Assembly: GCA_964017145.1 (NCBI GenBank)
Contig: OZ024842.1
Location: forward strand, 1,550,001 to 1,614,000
DNA from: Agrocybe praecox
Lineage: Eukaryota > Basidiomycota > Agaricomycetes > Agaricales > Agrocybaceae
DNA length: 64,000 bases
Direction of reading: 5' to 3'
Part shown: one piece after another, positions 44,161-56,200 of the stretch
How the letters are laid out: every line of letters begins with the position of its first letter
How positions within the stretch are numbered: position 1 is the stretch's first letter
Translations under genes and position numbers: made by a program
Notes under the pieces: generated by a model
Told to the model about the DNA's origin: nothing
The model's database searches: none
The model's input: the letters and a program-made list of their open reading frames with translations, nothing else

Positions 44161-44315
44161 AGTTTATTAAGCAATAGGAGATAGTAAGACTGGATGGTAT
44201 GGTATGTGTTAAGAGGCAAAGTAAACCGGGCGGTGGTCGAGACATTTGACTCTCATTCGAATCATATATCTTTCTGATATCCAAAGGGGGGTACGTGGAT
44301 GATTATGCATCGATT
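44161..44315. promoter_or_regulatory. Divergent promoter, deaminase / small plus-strand gene
   Basis: Spacer of about 155 bp between the deaminase start and the next plus-strand ATG. No specific motif assigned. Confidence 0.35.
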
Positions 44316-44696
44316 ATGTATAGACCAGCTCGAGCAGTGTGGGCCGCAGTGCCATCCATTCAGCAGATAAAGGCATATGATCAAGCTACGTGAGTGTGGC
44401 TTAGCTTCGGACCAACGTGCCTCGTCCTATTCCAGACGTAGGCAACACAAGCGGCCGTGTCTTTTCTTAGCTCTTCCTTTCCGCGTCGACGTGCAGCACT
44501 GAACAAGACATATGGCAATTCGCTATTCGCTGTTCTCCTTGTTGTTACTCTGAGTTCAGTTTCTGGGCCACCGCCATCACCCGAAACGCTGGATAAATTG
44601 CGTTACGAAACTTATGATTCACTCGCCGGCTTTTCGATTTGTATGGTCAACCACCTCGTTGAAACGAGTCAAAGGAATTGGTGGTATCTCCTGTGA
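44316..44696 (+). CDS. Possible small membrane protein, unknown
   Basis: ATG 44316 opens MYRPARAVWAAVPSIQQIKA to a good GTGAGT donor at 44390. Joined to the acceptor ending 44470 it continues SSFPRRRAALNKTYGN and a hydrophobic span SLFAVLLVVTLSSVSG, stopping at 44696: about 100 aa. The Arg-containing N-terminus and single span would suit a mitochondrial inner-membrane protein. An alternative acceptor at 44435 gives a shorter 46-aa product. It overlaps the proposed first exon of the next gene in another frame, so one of the two models is wrong at its edge. Confidence 0.3.
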
Positions 44697-45269
44697 TGCC
44701 AAGCGGCATATGGCAACTTCTCATGCTAGAATGAAAGAACGAAATGATTCTCGTATCGATGGTGCGTTCGTGGCGTTGTAGAAGTTCGGGAACAAGGAAC
44801 AAATTTGTTGACCGAATCGCATTCAGACTCGGGAGATCAATGGGAACATCCTATTTATGCTTCTGACCGAGTCAAAGAGAAGAAATCAGTCTTTCTAGCA
44901 CATGCAACTACGCTACAAGGATCTTCAGCACCCCCAGACTTTATTGCCCACCTCACCTCATTTTCCGCTCTGAAAAAGGCCACTCATTGCATGTATGCTT
45001 ACCGCCTCGTCGACCCACTCAAACCCTCCATTATAACTATGGGACAGAATGACGGTGGGGGAAAGGGTAGTGGTGAGCGCCTCAGTCGCCTTCTGGAAGC
45101 CCTTGAGTGCGAGAATGTAATCGTCGTGGTCTCGAGGTGGTATGGGGGTGTAAAGCTTGGGTCGGACAGATGGAAATTAATATCAAGCGTTGCTAAAGAG
45201 GCTCTATATAAGGGTAATTTCGTGAAAGAAATGAAGAGTGATAGTACAATTGTAACGTCTCATAAATGA
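44614..45269 (+). CDS. IMPACT (UPF0029)-family protein
   Basis: The C-terminal domain is clear: KEKKSVFLAHATTL, then GQNDGGGKGSGERL and NVIVVVSRWYGGVKLGSDRW are the signatures of the IMPACT/YigZ fold. In Yih1/IMPACT this domain binds Gcn1 and restrains the amino-acid-starvation kinase Gcn2; stand-alone versions have less certain roles. The coding part 44782-45269 has no upstream ATG in frame before a stop at 44739. The best start I found is ATG 44614 (MIHSPAFRFVWSTT), with an intron of about 98 nt (donor near 44684, acceptor ending 44781), giving 185 aa. No RWD domain is visible, so this is not a full Yih1. It converges on the next gene with 24 bp between stops. Confidence 0.65.
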
Positions 45270-45292
45270 AAACAAAAAAGAAGAGATAACTA

Positions 45293-46722
45293 TCAATGAT
45301 ACATATCACTCTGGGACAACACCGCCAATAAACCACGGAAGAACCGCTCTGTAGCTCCCTTCATAGAAGAATCATGGCGAATGCAATCTTTTCTGCCACT
45401 AAATGGGGGACCTCGATTCATTACATGAGAATGCCGAAATTGTGGAACGCCAGCGGCAGGCGGGAATGTCAGGGGGATGTAGGTGATGTTAAAATGAGCT
45501 AGTATTTGCGGCAAGAAACGATCATGAATGTAAACTAATTTTTATTGTCAGTGAAGTATATCCAAACGCTTAAAATATGTTTCGAACCTTGCACATTATG
45601 ATACAAGGTCCAGGGATCTACAACTCCTTCGTTATTGGGGTCGAACCATACGTCGCGCACCAAAGCAGTATGTTTGGGCGCGCCAGCTCCTACACAGCTA
45701 GGTTGAATGTACCAGGTTCCATGCCAGGCCATGACCACCCTCTGTAGCTGAGGGTCCCTAGATAGCGAAACAAGGGAAGTCAAAAGAGTCGGTAAGAAGT
45801 GGTTGACAGTTACATGAAGCGCGGCATTGACTATGCGATGCTCCAAATTATGGTCGCAATTTTCCTTGATATAATTATCTTCTTTACAAAGTCGGCGAGT
45901 GTAAGTCCAGTTTCCAGCAAAGTCTAGATTGTAATTGTATGTCCACGAAGGTGCCGCCAAGGGCGCCCTACTCAAGAGTACGATATCCGCCTTTCGAGCT
46001 TGCTTTACCCAGTAACTGTTCAAGGTGCGCACACCGCTGTGGTGGTCCACATCAGCCAGAGTATACTTGATGTTCATCCTATTTGGAGACGCAAACAGTG
46101 ATGTTGACGCCGAATACAGAAGAAGGGATGAATTAGTCGCTGCCAGCATATGTCGGCCGGGCATTTTCTTCTTTCTCTCCTCGGATTCTTCTCCCTCTTC
46201 GCTCGCTGAAGGTATTGCAGGCCGGCATATATGGTGAAAGGTACAATAGTCCCGTCCCAAGCAATAATGAGCACGTTTCTCTCCGGCTTCCAAGATACTG
46301 AGCCAAACAGAATGCAGATGATAGGTCGTATCAGGGCCCACAAGCAATATTTTCTTGCCCACTAGAAGTTGACACAATTGAGCAACATCTTGGGAGACGT
46401 TACCAGTCTCAGTTGACCGTATTAAGGACCGCAGCGACAAAGTAGTGTTCCCAACAAAGTGTATCGAGCCGTTCTCCAAAGACGCAGAAAGCAGAGTCTT
46501 CCTAACTAGGTCATCGACAACTTTATCGACAGTGTCCCGTAGATGGTATGTTTGAGAAGAACGGAAGAAACCACGTAGACAGAGTAAAAGGAAGGTGAAA
46601 GCAATGATCCTGGAAGTGAGTCGAGACGAACGATATTGCCGCATGAAATCACCGGTTGAAAGTTGTTCAACGCTATACAAGTTCGGGAGCATGAAAGGTA
46701 ATGAGATGCTGACTAAGCACAT
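45293..46722 (-). CDS. Type II membrane protein, PC-esterase/TBL-like
   Basis: Two exons (45588-46722, 45293-45534) give 458 aa. One membrane span near residues 38-52 (IIAFTFLLLCLRGFF) follows a short cytosolic tail, with the rest lumenal and holding several N-glycosylation sequons (NGS, NTT, NVS, NSS, NWT, NIT). KILLVGPDTTYHLHSVW sits where SGNH/TBL esterases have their GDS serine block, and the end has GRKDCIRH, a DxxH pair. DPWTLYHN and HVMNRGPPFSGRKDC also suit that family. If correct, it is a Golgi polysaccharide O-acetyl esterase or transferase. The absence of a clear GDS serine makes this tentative. ATGs at residues 11 and 27 are alternative starts. Confidence 0.55.
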
Positions 46723-46819
46723 TTTTTCGAAAGTTGGCCACTAACCTTACTCTGCCAATCTTTTTGGCCTTTTCTTTCTTTCTTTCTCGTGCCCTTTGCT
46801 TTCTATTTCTTGAGCCAAA

Positions 46820-48411
46820 ATGGGTCTGTCAGGAAGGAAAATAAAGCAACGTATTCCCCAAGACCCTCGAAATTTATCATGGGCCGATGGTATGTCCCTC
46901 GATAAAGTCTAGGTAACACTGGAGCACGAATATAATCAATTTATCTCTATCTATGAAGATGCTGCTCGTTTTGGGTCGAACTATCTCTCAAAGTTTGGCT
47001 GGGATGCGTCGAAAGGTCTTGGAGCAGGAGGCGATGGGCGGACATCGCATATCAAGGTGTCGCACAAACTCGACATGCTGGGCATCGGTGCCGGACACCA
47101 GAAAGATCCCAATGGTATTGCATGGAAGCAAAACACGGATTTCGAGAATATGCTGAGACGCCTGAATGAGAACTTGGCTTTGGAACAGGCTACCTCCGCC
47201 GCTGCTTCGGAAACTAAGACGGAAGATGAAAAGGCGGAGAAAGAGGCTGAGGATGTAGATGAATCAAAGAAAGAAAAGGAGAAGAAAAAGAAACGGAAGC
47301 ACAAAGGGGATGACGGAGACGAAGGTCCAGAAGAGAAAAAGAAGAGAAAGAAAGAGAAGAAGGAACAGGTTTCTGAAGCGATGGACGTTGATCAGACCGA
47401 GACGACTTTGGTCTTGAGAGTCGACGCTGTCATTGAAGAAAAGGTCGAAGTCAAAAGGCCTGTTGTCCCCCGCCATAGATCGTATGTTCCCGTCTTCTTT
47501 TTTTTTTTTCATTTTAATTATCAATTTCTTATATTATGTCCAGTCATCGCGCTCGAGCAATCGCCGCCAAAAATATGTCATCAAAATCAGCGGCTCACAT
47601 CTCCGAAATCTTGGGTGTCGCACCTACCGACTCTGCTTCCCAATACACGCTCAAGGATGAGCATCAAGGAAAACTCACATCTCTCACCGAAGACGCTGAT
47701 ACGAGCGGCCTGGAAGTAGAAAAAATAACGACATCCACAAAAAGCGTCGCTGATTACTTCAAGGAGAAATTACAAGCCCGCGCAGGAGTGAAAAAAGAGG
47801 ATTCTTCTGCTACTCCTTCGTCGTCGAACAGCAGTGCGGAAGATAACGACGCTTATGATATGCCTCGCATGGGTCTAGGTTCCTCGCGCCTTCGAACGGA
47901 AATCCACGCCGAGGTCAAGATAGAGGAAGAGACACAGCGAATGGGATTGTCTAAATTCTCTTCTCTTATGTCTTCTTCTTTCCTTGCTTCTACTTCCCTC
48001 ATCCCACCAACCTTTGTCAAAACTGAAGATGCAGAAGGAGTCGCCCATCTTTCAGAGGTCGAATCGGAACCTAAGAAAAAGGAGAAAAAAGATGGGAAGA
48101 AAAAGCAAGGAAAGGTTAAAGAAGAGGAGGTAGAACAAGGTTCTGACGAGGAAGATGAGAAGAAAAAGGGCAAGAAGAAGAAGAGTAAGAAGGACAAGAA
48201 AGGTAAAGGCAAGGCGTCAGACAGCGATATGGACGAGGAAAAGTCAGAGAAAAAAGAGAAAAGCAAAAAGGATAAAAAGTCGAAGAGCGACAAGGTTTCT
48301 GTCATAGATGCTACAGAGACAGAAAAAGCTGTCGCCGACAATTCCTCGATAAAGAAAGAAAAACGAAAGAAGGAAAAGAAAAAGCATCGGACATCCGACG
48401 AAGATTCATAG
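46820..48411 (+). CDS. PXR1: G-patch protein Pxr1 / PinX1
   Basis: Nucleolar cofactor that activates the Prp43 helicase in rRNA/snoRNA processing and can restrain telomerase. Three exons (46820-46889, 46959-47481, 47544-48411) give 486 aa. MGLSGRKIKQRIPQDPRNLS is the family start. The G-patch follows (NYLSKFGWDASKGLGAGGDG, LGIGAG). A Lys/Glu-rich linker has KKKRKHKGDDGDEG. Exon 3 carries AAHISEILGV, SVADYFKEKL and PRMGLGSSRLR, conserved in Pxr1, then long KKEKKKKSKKDKK tails. Shares a short divergent promoter with the preceding minus-strand gene. Confidence 0.92.
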
Positions 48412-48580
48412 AGTGACCATCCAGTAGACCATAGATAGGTCATCAATTGCATCCATATACCCATTCTCTTTCCTCGTAAAATCCAGCAAACAATTCAAAT
48501 TAAGTGGGTACAATTATAGAGGAAGGTAATTACAGTTATGGTATATGGATATGTGGATATCGCTACAAAGATTAATCAAA

Positions 48581-50151
48581 CTAAGCTACAACCAAGCCGG
48601 CGTTTGTCTTGATACTGGCTCCAGTCTTATCGTTATCCGCTGAGCAATAGTGTTCTAGAACGTCTACAACTTCTGGGATAACGTCCTTGTGCACATTTTT
48701 GCCCCATAGGATATCCAGATGCTCGTAAGTACGCAAAGGCTTTGCAACGGTATGATCAGGTAACTGGGCAAGCATGGTCTCGATGTGCACTAGGCTATCA
48801 CAGTCGCCATAGAGTAGAACGATAGGGGTAACGATGTTGCGCGTTGGAAAACGCGCTGGACGGTAAGAACTCACGGTTGTCCGAGTTACAGGTGACAATA
48901 CGTCGTCGTCGTACATTTGAAATGCCGCGTTGCGCATAATTTGGAACCAATGCACAACAGATTTGACCGACGCGAACGAGTATAGATGCGCGTATGCTGC
49001 AATCTTCTGGTCGGAGGATATATTGGCACTGCGCCAGTTAAACAACCATCCCAACGAGCGGTCGATGACAGAGGCGAATATGGGTGGGTATAAGATGGAT
49101 TGCCACATAGTTGCAGATGATAAAATGGATTTCCGACCGAAGAAAAGGAATAATAGTGTTGGTCTATACAGAGTAAGACGGTTGTATCGAGGAAGAGGAT
49201 CTGAAATTGACTCACGAAGCTTTCATTAGACCATCCACAATAGGCGCAGCAAGGCCAGGGGGACTCATTGCCGGAGCAAGCGCTATAAATACGGTGATCT
49301 TTTCGTTGAGTCCGGGGTGAATACTGAGGGCTGCGAAAGCCTGTGCTGTTCCTTGACTGAAACCAATATAGCTCAATTTCTTGGCCTTAGTAACCTCAAG
49401 AATATGGTTGATGGAGTCGGGAATGTCATGCCAGGCAAAGTCATCCATGCTGCATGAAACTAGGTATTAATATGCTGAGATGTTTTCTCTCAAAAGAGAA
49501 AGTACCTAAAGTCCCAAAATTTACTCGAGTTAGGGCCATGGTGTATCGATTTCTTCGAATACTTATTCCCTCTAGAAGAAGGCTTTAGCCGCGTTCATAA
49601 CGGTATAAGTTGTTTTCTGTTTACCTGTTATTCCCTAGCCAAACATCATACCCCAGCTCCACCAGAACGAAAGGCAAAGCGCGTTCCGCATCTGTCAAGC
49701 AAACCCACACCTCGCTATTCATGAGAAGACCGTGGTGCAGATACACGACAGGTCTCCCTGTACTGCTTCCTGGGTTCCTTTTCTTCTGGCCCTTCTTAGA
49801 GGGCAATCGGTGTAATCCCAGAAGGTAACCGTCCTTGGTCAAGACGACATGTTCTTCGTGTGTGTATCCATATATCTCGCAAAGTTCGCCAAAATCTCGC
49901 GCATTGAGAACCCGATCCGCCGCCTTCCTCTCTTCCGAGCGATGTTTGGGCTTTGATACAGATATGCGATGGAATAATTCTCGCGACCGACGGTAAAACC
50001 AGTTAATTACGGGTTTGGGAAGGAAGAGGATGATTACATGGAGAAATGATTCAATGGCTAGAAAAGAGAAACCAAAAATGAGGGCCGCATAATCTCGAAA
50101 GTAGAGACGTCCAAGTAATGGGACGCGGGGCATGTTATGAAGTAAAAACAA
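48581..50151 (-). CDS. Alpha/beta-hydrolase, steryl ester hydrolase-like lipase
   Basis: Four exons (49625-50151, 49506-49571, 49216-49449, 48581-49163) give 469 aa. A membrane hairpin or anchor lies near residues 20-50 (AALIFGFSFLAIESFLHVIILFL). The acid-lipase layout follows: EHVVLTKDGYLLGLHR, VVYLHHGLL (oxyanion HG), YDVWLGNNRGNKYS, nucleophile elbow GFSQG, then acid YGDCDSLV and the His in YEHLDILWG. This order matches yeast Yeh1/Yeh2/Tgl1, which release sterols from steryl esters at lipid droplets or plasma membrane. ATG at residue 7 (MPRVPLLGRLY) is an alternative start. Triglyceride activity is possible. Confidence 0.87.
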
Positions 50152-50479
50152 AGATGAGGTCGCGGAGCGAAGGCAGCTGATTTAAGTAAAAAAAAAAGAG
50201 GTATGGTTAGGGTTACATGATGTCACCGCTACTTCCCCAATCTTCTTCAAGATGTTCACGATTTATATGTATATAGGTTGTACCAATTCAATCCACCCAA
50301 ATAATTAATAATGGTGTTAATACATACAGGTATGATCCGAAAAATAACGAAGCAATGAAAGCAAACAAAAAAGATTCGTCAGCAAGCAGGAAAAGCGCAA
50401 GCTACCGGTAACCCTTGCAATAGATAGAGTATTATAGAGATGAGGCGACAGTCATGGACAGAAAAAGAGAGAGAAGAGA
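50152..50479. other. Intergenic, nothing recognised
   Basis: Upstream of the lipase gene and downstream of NoxR; AT-rich, with a poly-A run at 50189. No gene. Confidence 0.4.
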
Positions 50480-52512
50480 TTAATTATCAGTGCACCAAAT
50501 TTCCAACTTGCCCTCGGACTTGCCCTTGGCGTGCTCACGGGCAGTTTCGATGGCAAGTTCGTAGTCTGATTCATCACGAAGGGAGACTTTCCCGCCATCT
50601 TCATCCTTGAATTTGAGAGAGAGGCCTTTTGGATCTTTATCGAACTTGGCTGTAACCTTCTCCATGAACTCCATGAATGGGATCTCAGGAGACAAGGTCA
50701 TCCCACGAATATCGTCCTGGTAGTGGAGCTATTCATAAAGTACGTAAGAATACAGAAATAAAAAAATCAGAAGAAAACACCAACCTTAACTCTGATGAGC
50801 GTAAGTTCATATGGTCCATCATCGTACTCTCCACTAACATAGCCTTCTTCCTCCTCTTCGTAGGTGCTCTGAATACGACTGGTTGCCCGAGTGTTACGTT
50901 TCGTTGGCTTTCTCCTGATAGACCCGATTGGACCGCCAAAGGAACTCGGTGCATACTGGCTATTTGGAGCACTCCGCGATTGATTGCGGGAGAGAGGTGG
51001 GTAATTAGGATTGGCATTTGATCGCGCCCAAGCTCCTACTCTATCAGTGGGTGCAGCTTGCATATTAGGAACGGGCGGCGAGTTGTTGTCTTCTCCATAA
51101 GAGTCAAGGTAATCGTCATAAAACTCAGTAAGGCGGGAGTTTGGACCTCCTTTGGGGCCAGCAGGAGGAGGCGCGGGGTTGTTAGGGGATGCGCCTGGTC
51201 TACGAACACTCAACCCCCGTACAGGTCCACCTATAGTTGCATTGGGAGATGGGCGTCCTGGAGTTATTTGTGTGTTACTTCTCGAAATATTGCCACCTCC
51301 GGGGGCATCCTTGGGTGAAACGGGTCTGCCACCTTCACGGTTCGCAGGCATTACATTTAAGGTAGTCTTCGAACGTTCTACTCCAGCTGATCTGGGACCA
51401 TCACCAAGCCCTGTAAAAGGTGCGTTAGAAAATACCGGAAAGAGACAACCTGTTACCTACTAGCAGCCGGCATCACCGGGGGCACAGTTGCGCTGCGGAG
51501 AAGGCTGGTATTCGCCGCAGGGGATTCCAGCAAGTCAGGTCGGTCAAGGTATAGCCCAGCTGGAGATATACCAGCTTTCAATCGAGCAGAGCCAGAGAAG
51601 CTGGTGATCACGTCGCTGGTATCAGTTGAGGCAACCAATTTCTGATGTATGGTTTAATCATCTGAAGTCGCAGAAACTAGCAAGGTACCCACTGCTTTCC
51701 CCATATAGTCTCTCTGTGTAGAGTTCTTGAGCTTCTTCTCTGAAGGACGATAAAGAACGCCAACAGGCTAGCAACAGTTAGATAAAAACAAGTAATCACA
51801 CATCATAAAGTGCTCACAATACTGAAAACTGTGTAACCTTCACCACGATCTTGAATAGCATCATCGATCACGTTGTGCTCATCCGTAGCCTTGTCTTTCC
51901 TAGCCTCCTCCATATCTGCTAAACCTTCTTGGACACGGTTCATGTAGATCTGAGAGAGTCCCTTGTTGAATAAGACCTCGGCGGAAAACAAGCGGAATTT
52001 GAGACCCAGTTGTTCGTAATTGCTATTCCAAGTTAAGGAGAGTGCAGGGACAAGGAGAGGAAACACGACGTACATGGCTTGGTTTCCTCTCAAGTACAAC
52101 AAAGCCTCCTCGAAATCTTTGGTGGCCAAGTCGTAGCGCGTTAAAAGGAAGTTGGAAACACCACACTGGAAGTAACTAGATATTGAACGGAATCAGACCC
52201 AATGAATGGTGAATATTAGGGGCGATCTGGTACGCACGCTACAGCTAGATATTGGTCTAGGTTTGTTGCTTCAATGAAGCGTTCTACTGCTGCTTCATGC
52301 TCTCCAAGGGTCGCGTAGATAAGACCCATATTGGTCAGGATTTTGGATGAATCCGCGATTCTCTGTTTTTGATCAATAAGCTTCCGTCGACGAGTACCAC
52401 TATACTTGAAGAAGGAACGCACAGCAAAAAGTTCGAGAGACTTCTCAAAGTCCTCTTCATCGTAAGCTTTCAGGGCCGCTGCCCAGGTTTCGAGTTCCGC
52501 TTTCAAAGACAT
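50480..52512 (-). CDS. noxR: NADPH oxidase regulator NoxR (p67phox-like)
   Basis: Eight exons (52423-52512, 52238-52362, 52074-52175, 51818-52022, 51693-51767, 51461-51641, 50785-51410, 50480-50728) give 550 aa. The N-terminal 180 residues are TPR repeats (LETWAAALKAYDEEDFEKSL, ILTNMGLIYATLGEHEAAVE, AEVLFNKGLSQIYMNRVQEG) that bind active Rac. The activation region is IPVGVLYRPSEKKLKN. A long Pro/Ser/Arg linker contains a possible SH3 ligand (NPAPPPAGP). The C-terminal PB1 domain spans LHYQDDIRGMTLSP to the end, with the acidic OPCA-type stretch KDEDGGKVSLRDESDYELAI, for binding Cdc24. It activates Nox enzymes that make superoxide in hyphal differentiation. A longer frame upstream (ATG 52542) is less like the family. 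Confidence 0.93.
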
Positions 52513-53230
52513 GACTGGCGTTCCGGACGCTCTATAGTGCAATGCAAGGGGTGTTTAGAAGAAAGATTAAAAAACAAGAAAGAGAAGAGAAAGAGAAAAG
52601 AATGGGGCGGGGGCAGTCTCAGACGTGGCACGGGAGAAACAAAAGGATATGGACCTTTGAGTATATATAAGGCTGCGAGGATGTGAAGACAGCTTTGACT
52701 TTGGTCTTGTATCAGTGATCTTGTTGTTAAGGCTGTTTTCAGACAGGCACGCAAGTTGCCGGCCGACACAAACGTACCGCCTCTTTCAATTTCCAAGGAG
52801 ACAATAACGCTGCCCGCCGAGTCTCTCATTTCTTTCCGTATCTCTCTTTGACCAGGTCAGACTAGAGGACGCCAGAGCGCCTATCGAATCGACTCTAGAC
52901 CCTCGTCCTTGATGATGGACCCTCTGTCCTATAAATTCACAGATGCCATTCATCTCGCGACTCGACTACAGTCGTGACATTTTACAGCTTGTGAGAATGA
53001 TACTCCTAACCTGGGGCTGTATGACGCGCATCAGCATGAGCCTAGCGATGATTGTGGCCATCGGCACCCGTCACCGTGATGCCTAAACAGAGGCTGTGAG
53101 AATTCATGTACGGCACAACGTAGACACCGGGCTGACATAAGAATTAACATGATGAGTTACATATCATTATCGGGAGTAAGATAATTTGCATGCGATATAA
53201 ATACAGTGTCCCGCTTGCGCCTATGAAATC
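52513..53230. other. 700-bp promoter/3' flank region, no gene
   Basis: Upstream of NoxR and downstream of the flippase. A purine-rich stretch near 52560-52600 forms the NoxR leader. No coding signal found. Confidence 0.45.
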
Positions 53231-56200
53231 CTAATAACCAGTTGGTCGCGCACTCGTCTTCGACGTATCGTACGCTCGAATAATCTTCGCTTGGTCCTGC
53301 TTCCCGGAGTTCTCGGTTTGACTGAAGGCAAAGCCGCGATTACGTCTCATCCGCTGGGTGGCACGGACTTTCTTGATTGCCTTTTGGAACCTTTGTAAAA
53401 GAAAACGCGGCGTGATTATTAGTAATTGGCGAATATCATTTGTTGAAACGTAAAATACGCACTGCTCCTGTCTCGGTCTATAGTCAGGAATGTTGTATTT
53501 CTGCAGCTCTTGTACGATATGATAGGAAAGCGGTGAATACGTCCGCCGGTAGCTGCGGAAAAAAAAGCATTAGTTGCGGATTCTTGTCACATAACAACCT
53601 GACTTACTATTTCCATGCGAAGTCTCGCACCAAGCAGAACAGGGGCATGAGGATGAGGACGAAGTAGAAAATGCTATTTCCCCATAGGCGAGGCACGATG
53701 CCTTGGTATTCTTTCGAGAATCCAATAGCAGGCGCTACGACGGCGTAGAAAGGAAGGAAGAGCATCGTGAAGATGAATGACCCAGGTATCGCTAGGAAAA
53801 AATATGAGCAAACGTAATGGAGAGTAATGGACATAAATCATACCTGCAACAGTATATTTGGTCCATAGACTGCGGAATATGAGTATCGTATCTACAAGCG
53901 TAAGATATATGACTTACTCGGATATTAGTGCAGCTTTACCAAGCACGGTAAGCAGGACGGCCAAGTAGAGCGTAGTTCCCCAGAACCAATGTCCGGAATC
54001 CAGGCCGTCTACTAACTTCAGATCGCCCCAGAAGAGAATAACGGAGAATCCGAACAAAACCTGGAACAAAAATGAGTGATAAAGAGAGAAAAAATATTGT
54101 GCAAGAAACTCACCAAGCTATGGTATAAGGCATTCGCAATCCAAAGCCAGAAAGCTGTTCTTGTGAAAAATTCGTTTTTCTGTCCTAGAATGTAAAGTTG
54201 AGGATATCGATCCAAGAATCTAGCCGACACGAATTGATCGAAGATGCCGATAACGAGAGGCGGTAACACGGTGAAAACAACATTATAAAGAGTAAGAGTC
54301 CATGATTCGTATGCAATTTGTCCAGAAAAGTTGTTGAAGAACGAAAACTATATTATTTTTGAGTTCCCTGGATCTGAGTAATGCGCTCGAGAACTTACCC
54401 AGAACTGTGTCATATATAGGACGATATTCTTGTAGAATGAATCTGAAACATAATTTGAGTGTTTGTTAAAGATACTGCGATGGGAGCGCACATACAGAGA
54501 ATTAATTTCGACAATCTGCGGTAACTCCAAGCACCGTGTACAAGTAAGAGTTTCTTCAGGTATCGGAATTGGGATATCGCAACATCAGCTGAGCGTGCAG
54601 CTTGCAAACCCTGCGGAAGATGTTAGGCATGTCACAATGAAGCGCACTGCAAAAGCTACTTACTTCGACTCCAGAAATACCGACTCCAACATGGGCGGCT
54701 TGAATCATACTAACATCATTGGCACCATCACCAATGGCGAGTAAAATAGACTTCTGATTCTTTTTCACAAGTTTTACGACCAACGCCTTTTGCAACGGAG
54801 AAACACGACCTACAAGAAACCTGAGACGTCATCCTGATGTTGGGTCTGATCGTAACTCACAACAAATGACAGCTTTGCACATAATTGCCAACTCTAGAAA
54901 CACCTTCGATAGTTCTTTTTCGAGAGCGAATGTGAGACTTTTTCCGTCTATGAGTTTTGACATCAGAAAGACCGTCAGAAGTTCATATGTTTCGAGAATG
55001 CTCACCGATGATGAGAGCCAGGTCTTCAAGTTCTCCTGTACTTCGCTGACTTTTGATTGCGGATAGTCGTCTGGTAAGGAATTCGCGTGTATCGTCAGCG
55101 TTTTCCTCATTCACAATGACCTGTTGGAAAAGAAATTATTTAGCTTCTTGTTTTTAAAAGAATAGAAACAACAGAACTAACCAGATTCATCGATTCAGAT
55201 ATCAGTCGACATGACATTCCGATATTTATTGCCGTTTCTTGCCTGTCTCCGGTCAACACCCACACCTATATATTTTTGAGTCAACACCCACGAGCATCAA
55301 TAGAAATTAATTACCTTGATGCCTGCCATCTGTAGGGTGTGGATGGTATCCGGAACACCATCCTGAAGTTTATCCTCGATAGCGGTTGCACCAAGTAGAA
55401 AGAGGTCCTTTTCGATCAATTCGGCAGCCTCATCAAGAGCATCCCCACGTCCATTGATGGTCGCAGCGGCAGTATTATAGATTTCCGACCATTGTTGATA
55501 CTCGGCTTCTGGGATATCGCGATACGCTATGCACAGAGTACGCAGGCCTTCAGTAGCATAATCCTAAATAAACATCAATGCATGTCAGAGACTTGTGATT
55601 GACAAACCGGAGGAGAAAGTAAACAAACCTCCAAGTGAGCTAGAGTCGTTTCCGTATATGGCTGGTTTTTGCTCACGCGTTCCAAGATGACTGTATCAGC
55701 GCCTTTGGTGTACAACTTGATTGTTCCGTCGGGACATCTAACAACTGTAGACATCCGTTTCCGCGTTGAATTGAATTCACAAACTTTCAAGATTTCGAAC
55801 TCCAGTGACTGCCCGGCAATGTTGACAAAGACAGATTTAGGTTTCCGTGTCTGGTATTGAAAGTTATAGTTTTTAGTAAAAATGGGTAAAAGGTGTTGCT
55901 TACGTGGAATTGATAACCTAACTGCTCGGCACCTGCAACTAACGCAGCCTCATCAGGACTAGATGCCTGATAAACCATTTTCCCATCGTGAACCTCTGGA
56001 ATTACAGTATGACAGACAGCCAACAAAGTAAGGAATTCATTGATAATGCGTCTTTCCTGGTCGCCAGCGACATCGTTATTGGAAGACGAAGGATGGTCAG
56101 CAAATGGATTGTTGTTGGCATTTAGGTTGTCCCGCAACTCGGCGAAACTTTTCCAACCCCCCTTTCCATTTTCGCCTTCGCGTTTGCTTTCGTCCACGAC

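Noticed and set aside
47853..48464. 203-aa minus-strand ORF rich in Phe/Ser
   Set aside because: It mirrors the AAG/GAA-rich Pxr1 tail; composition is a by-product.
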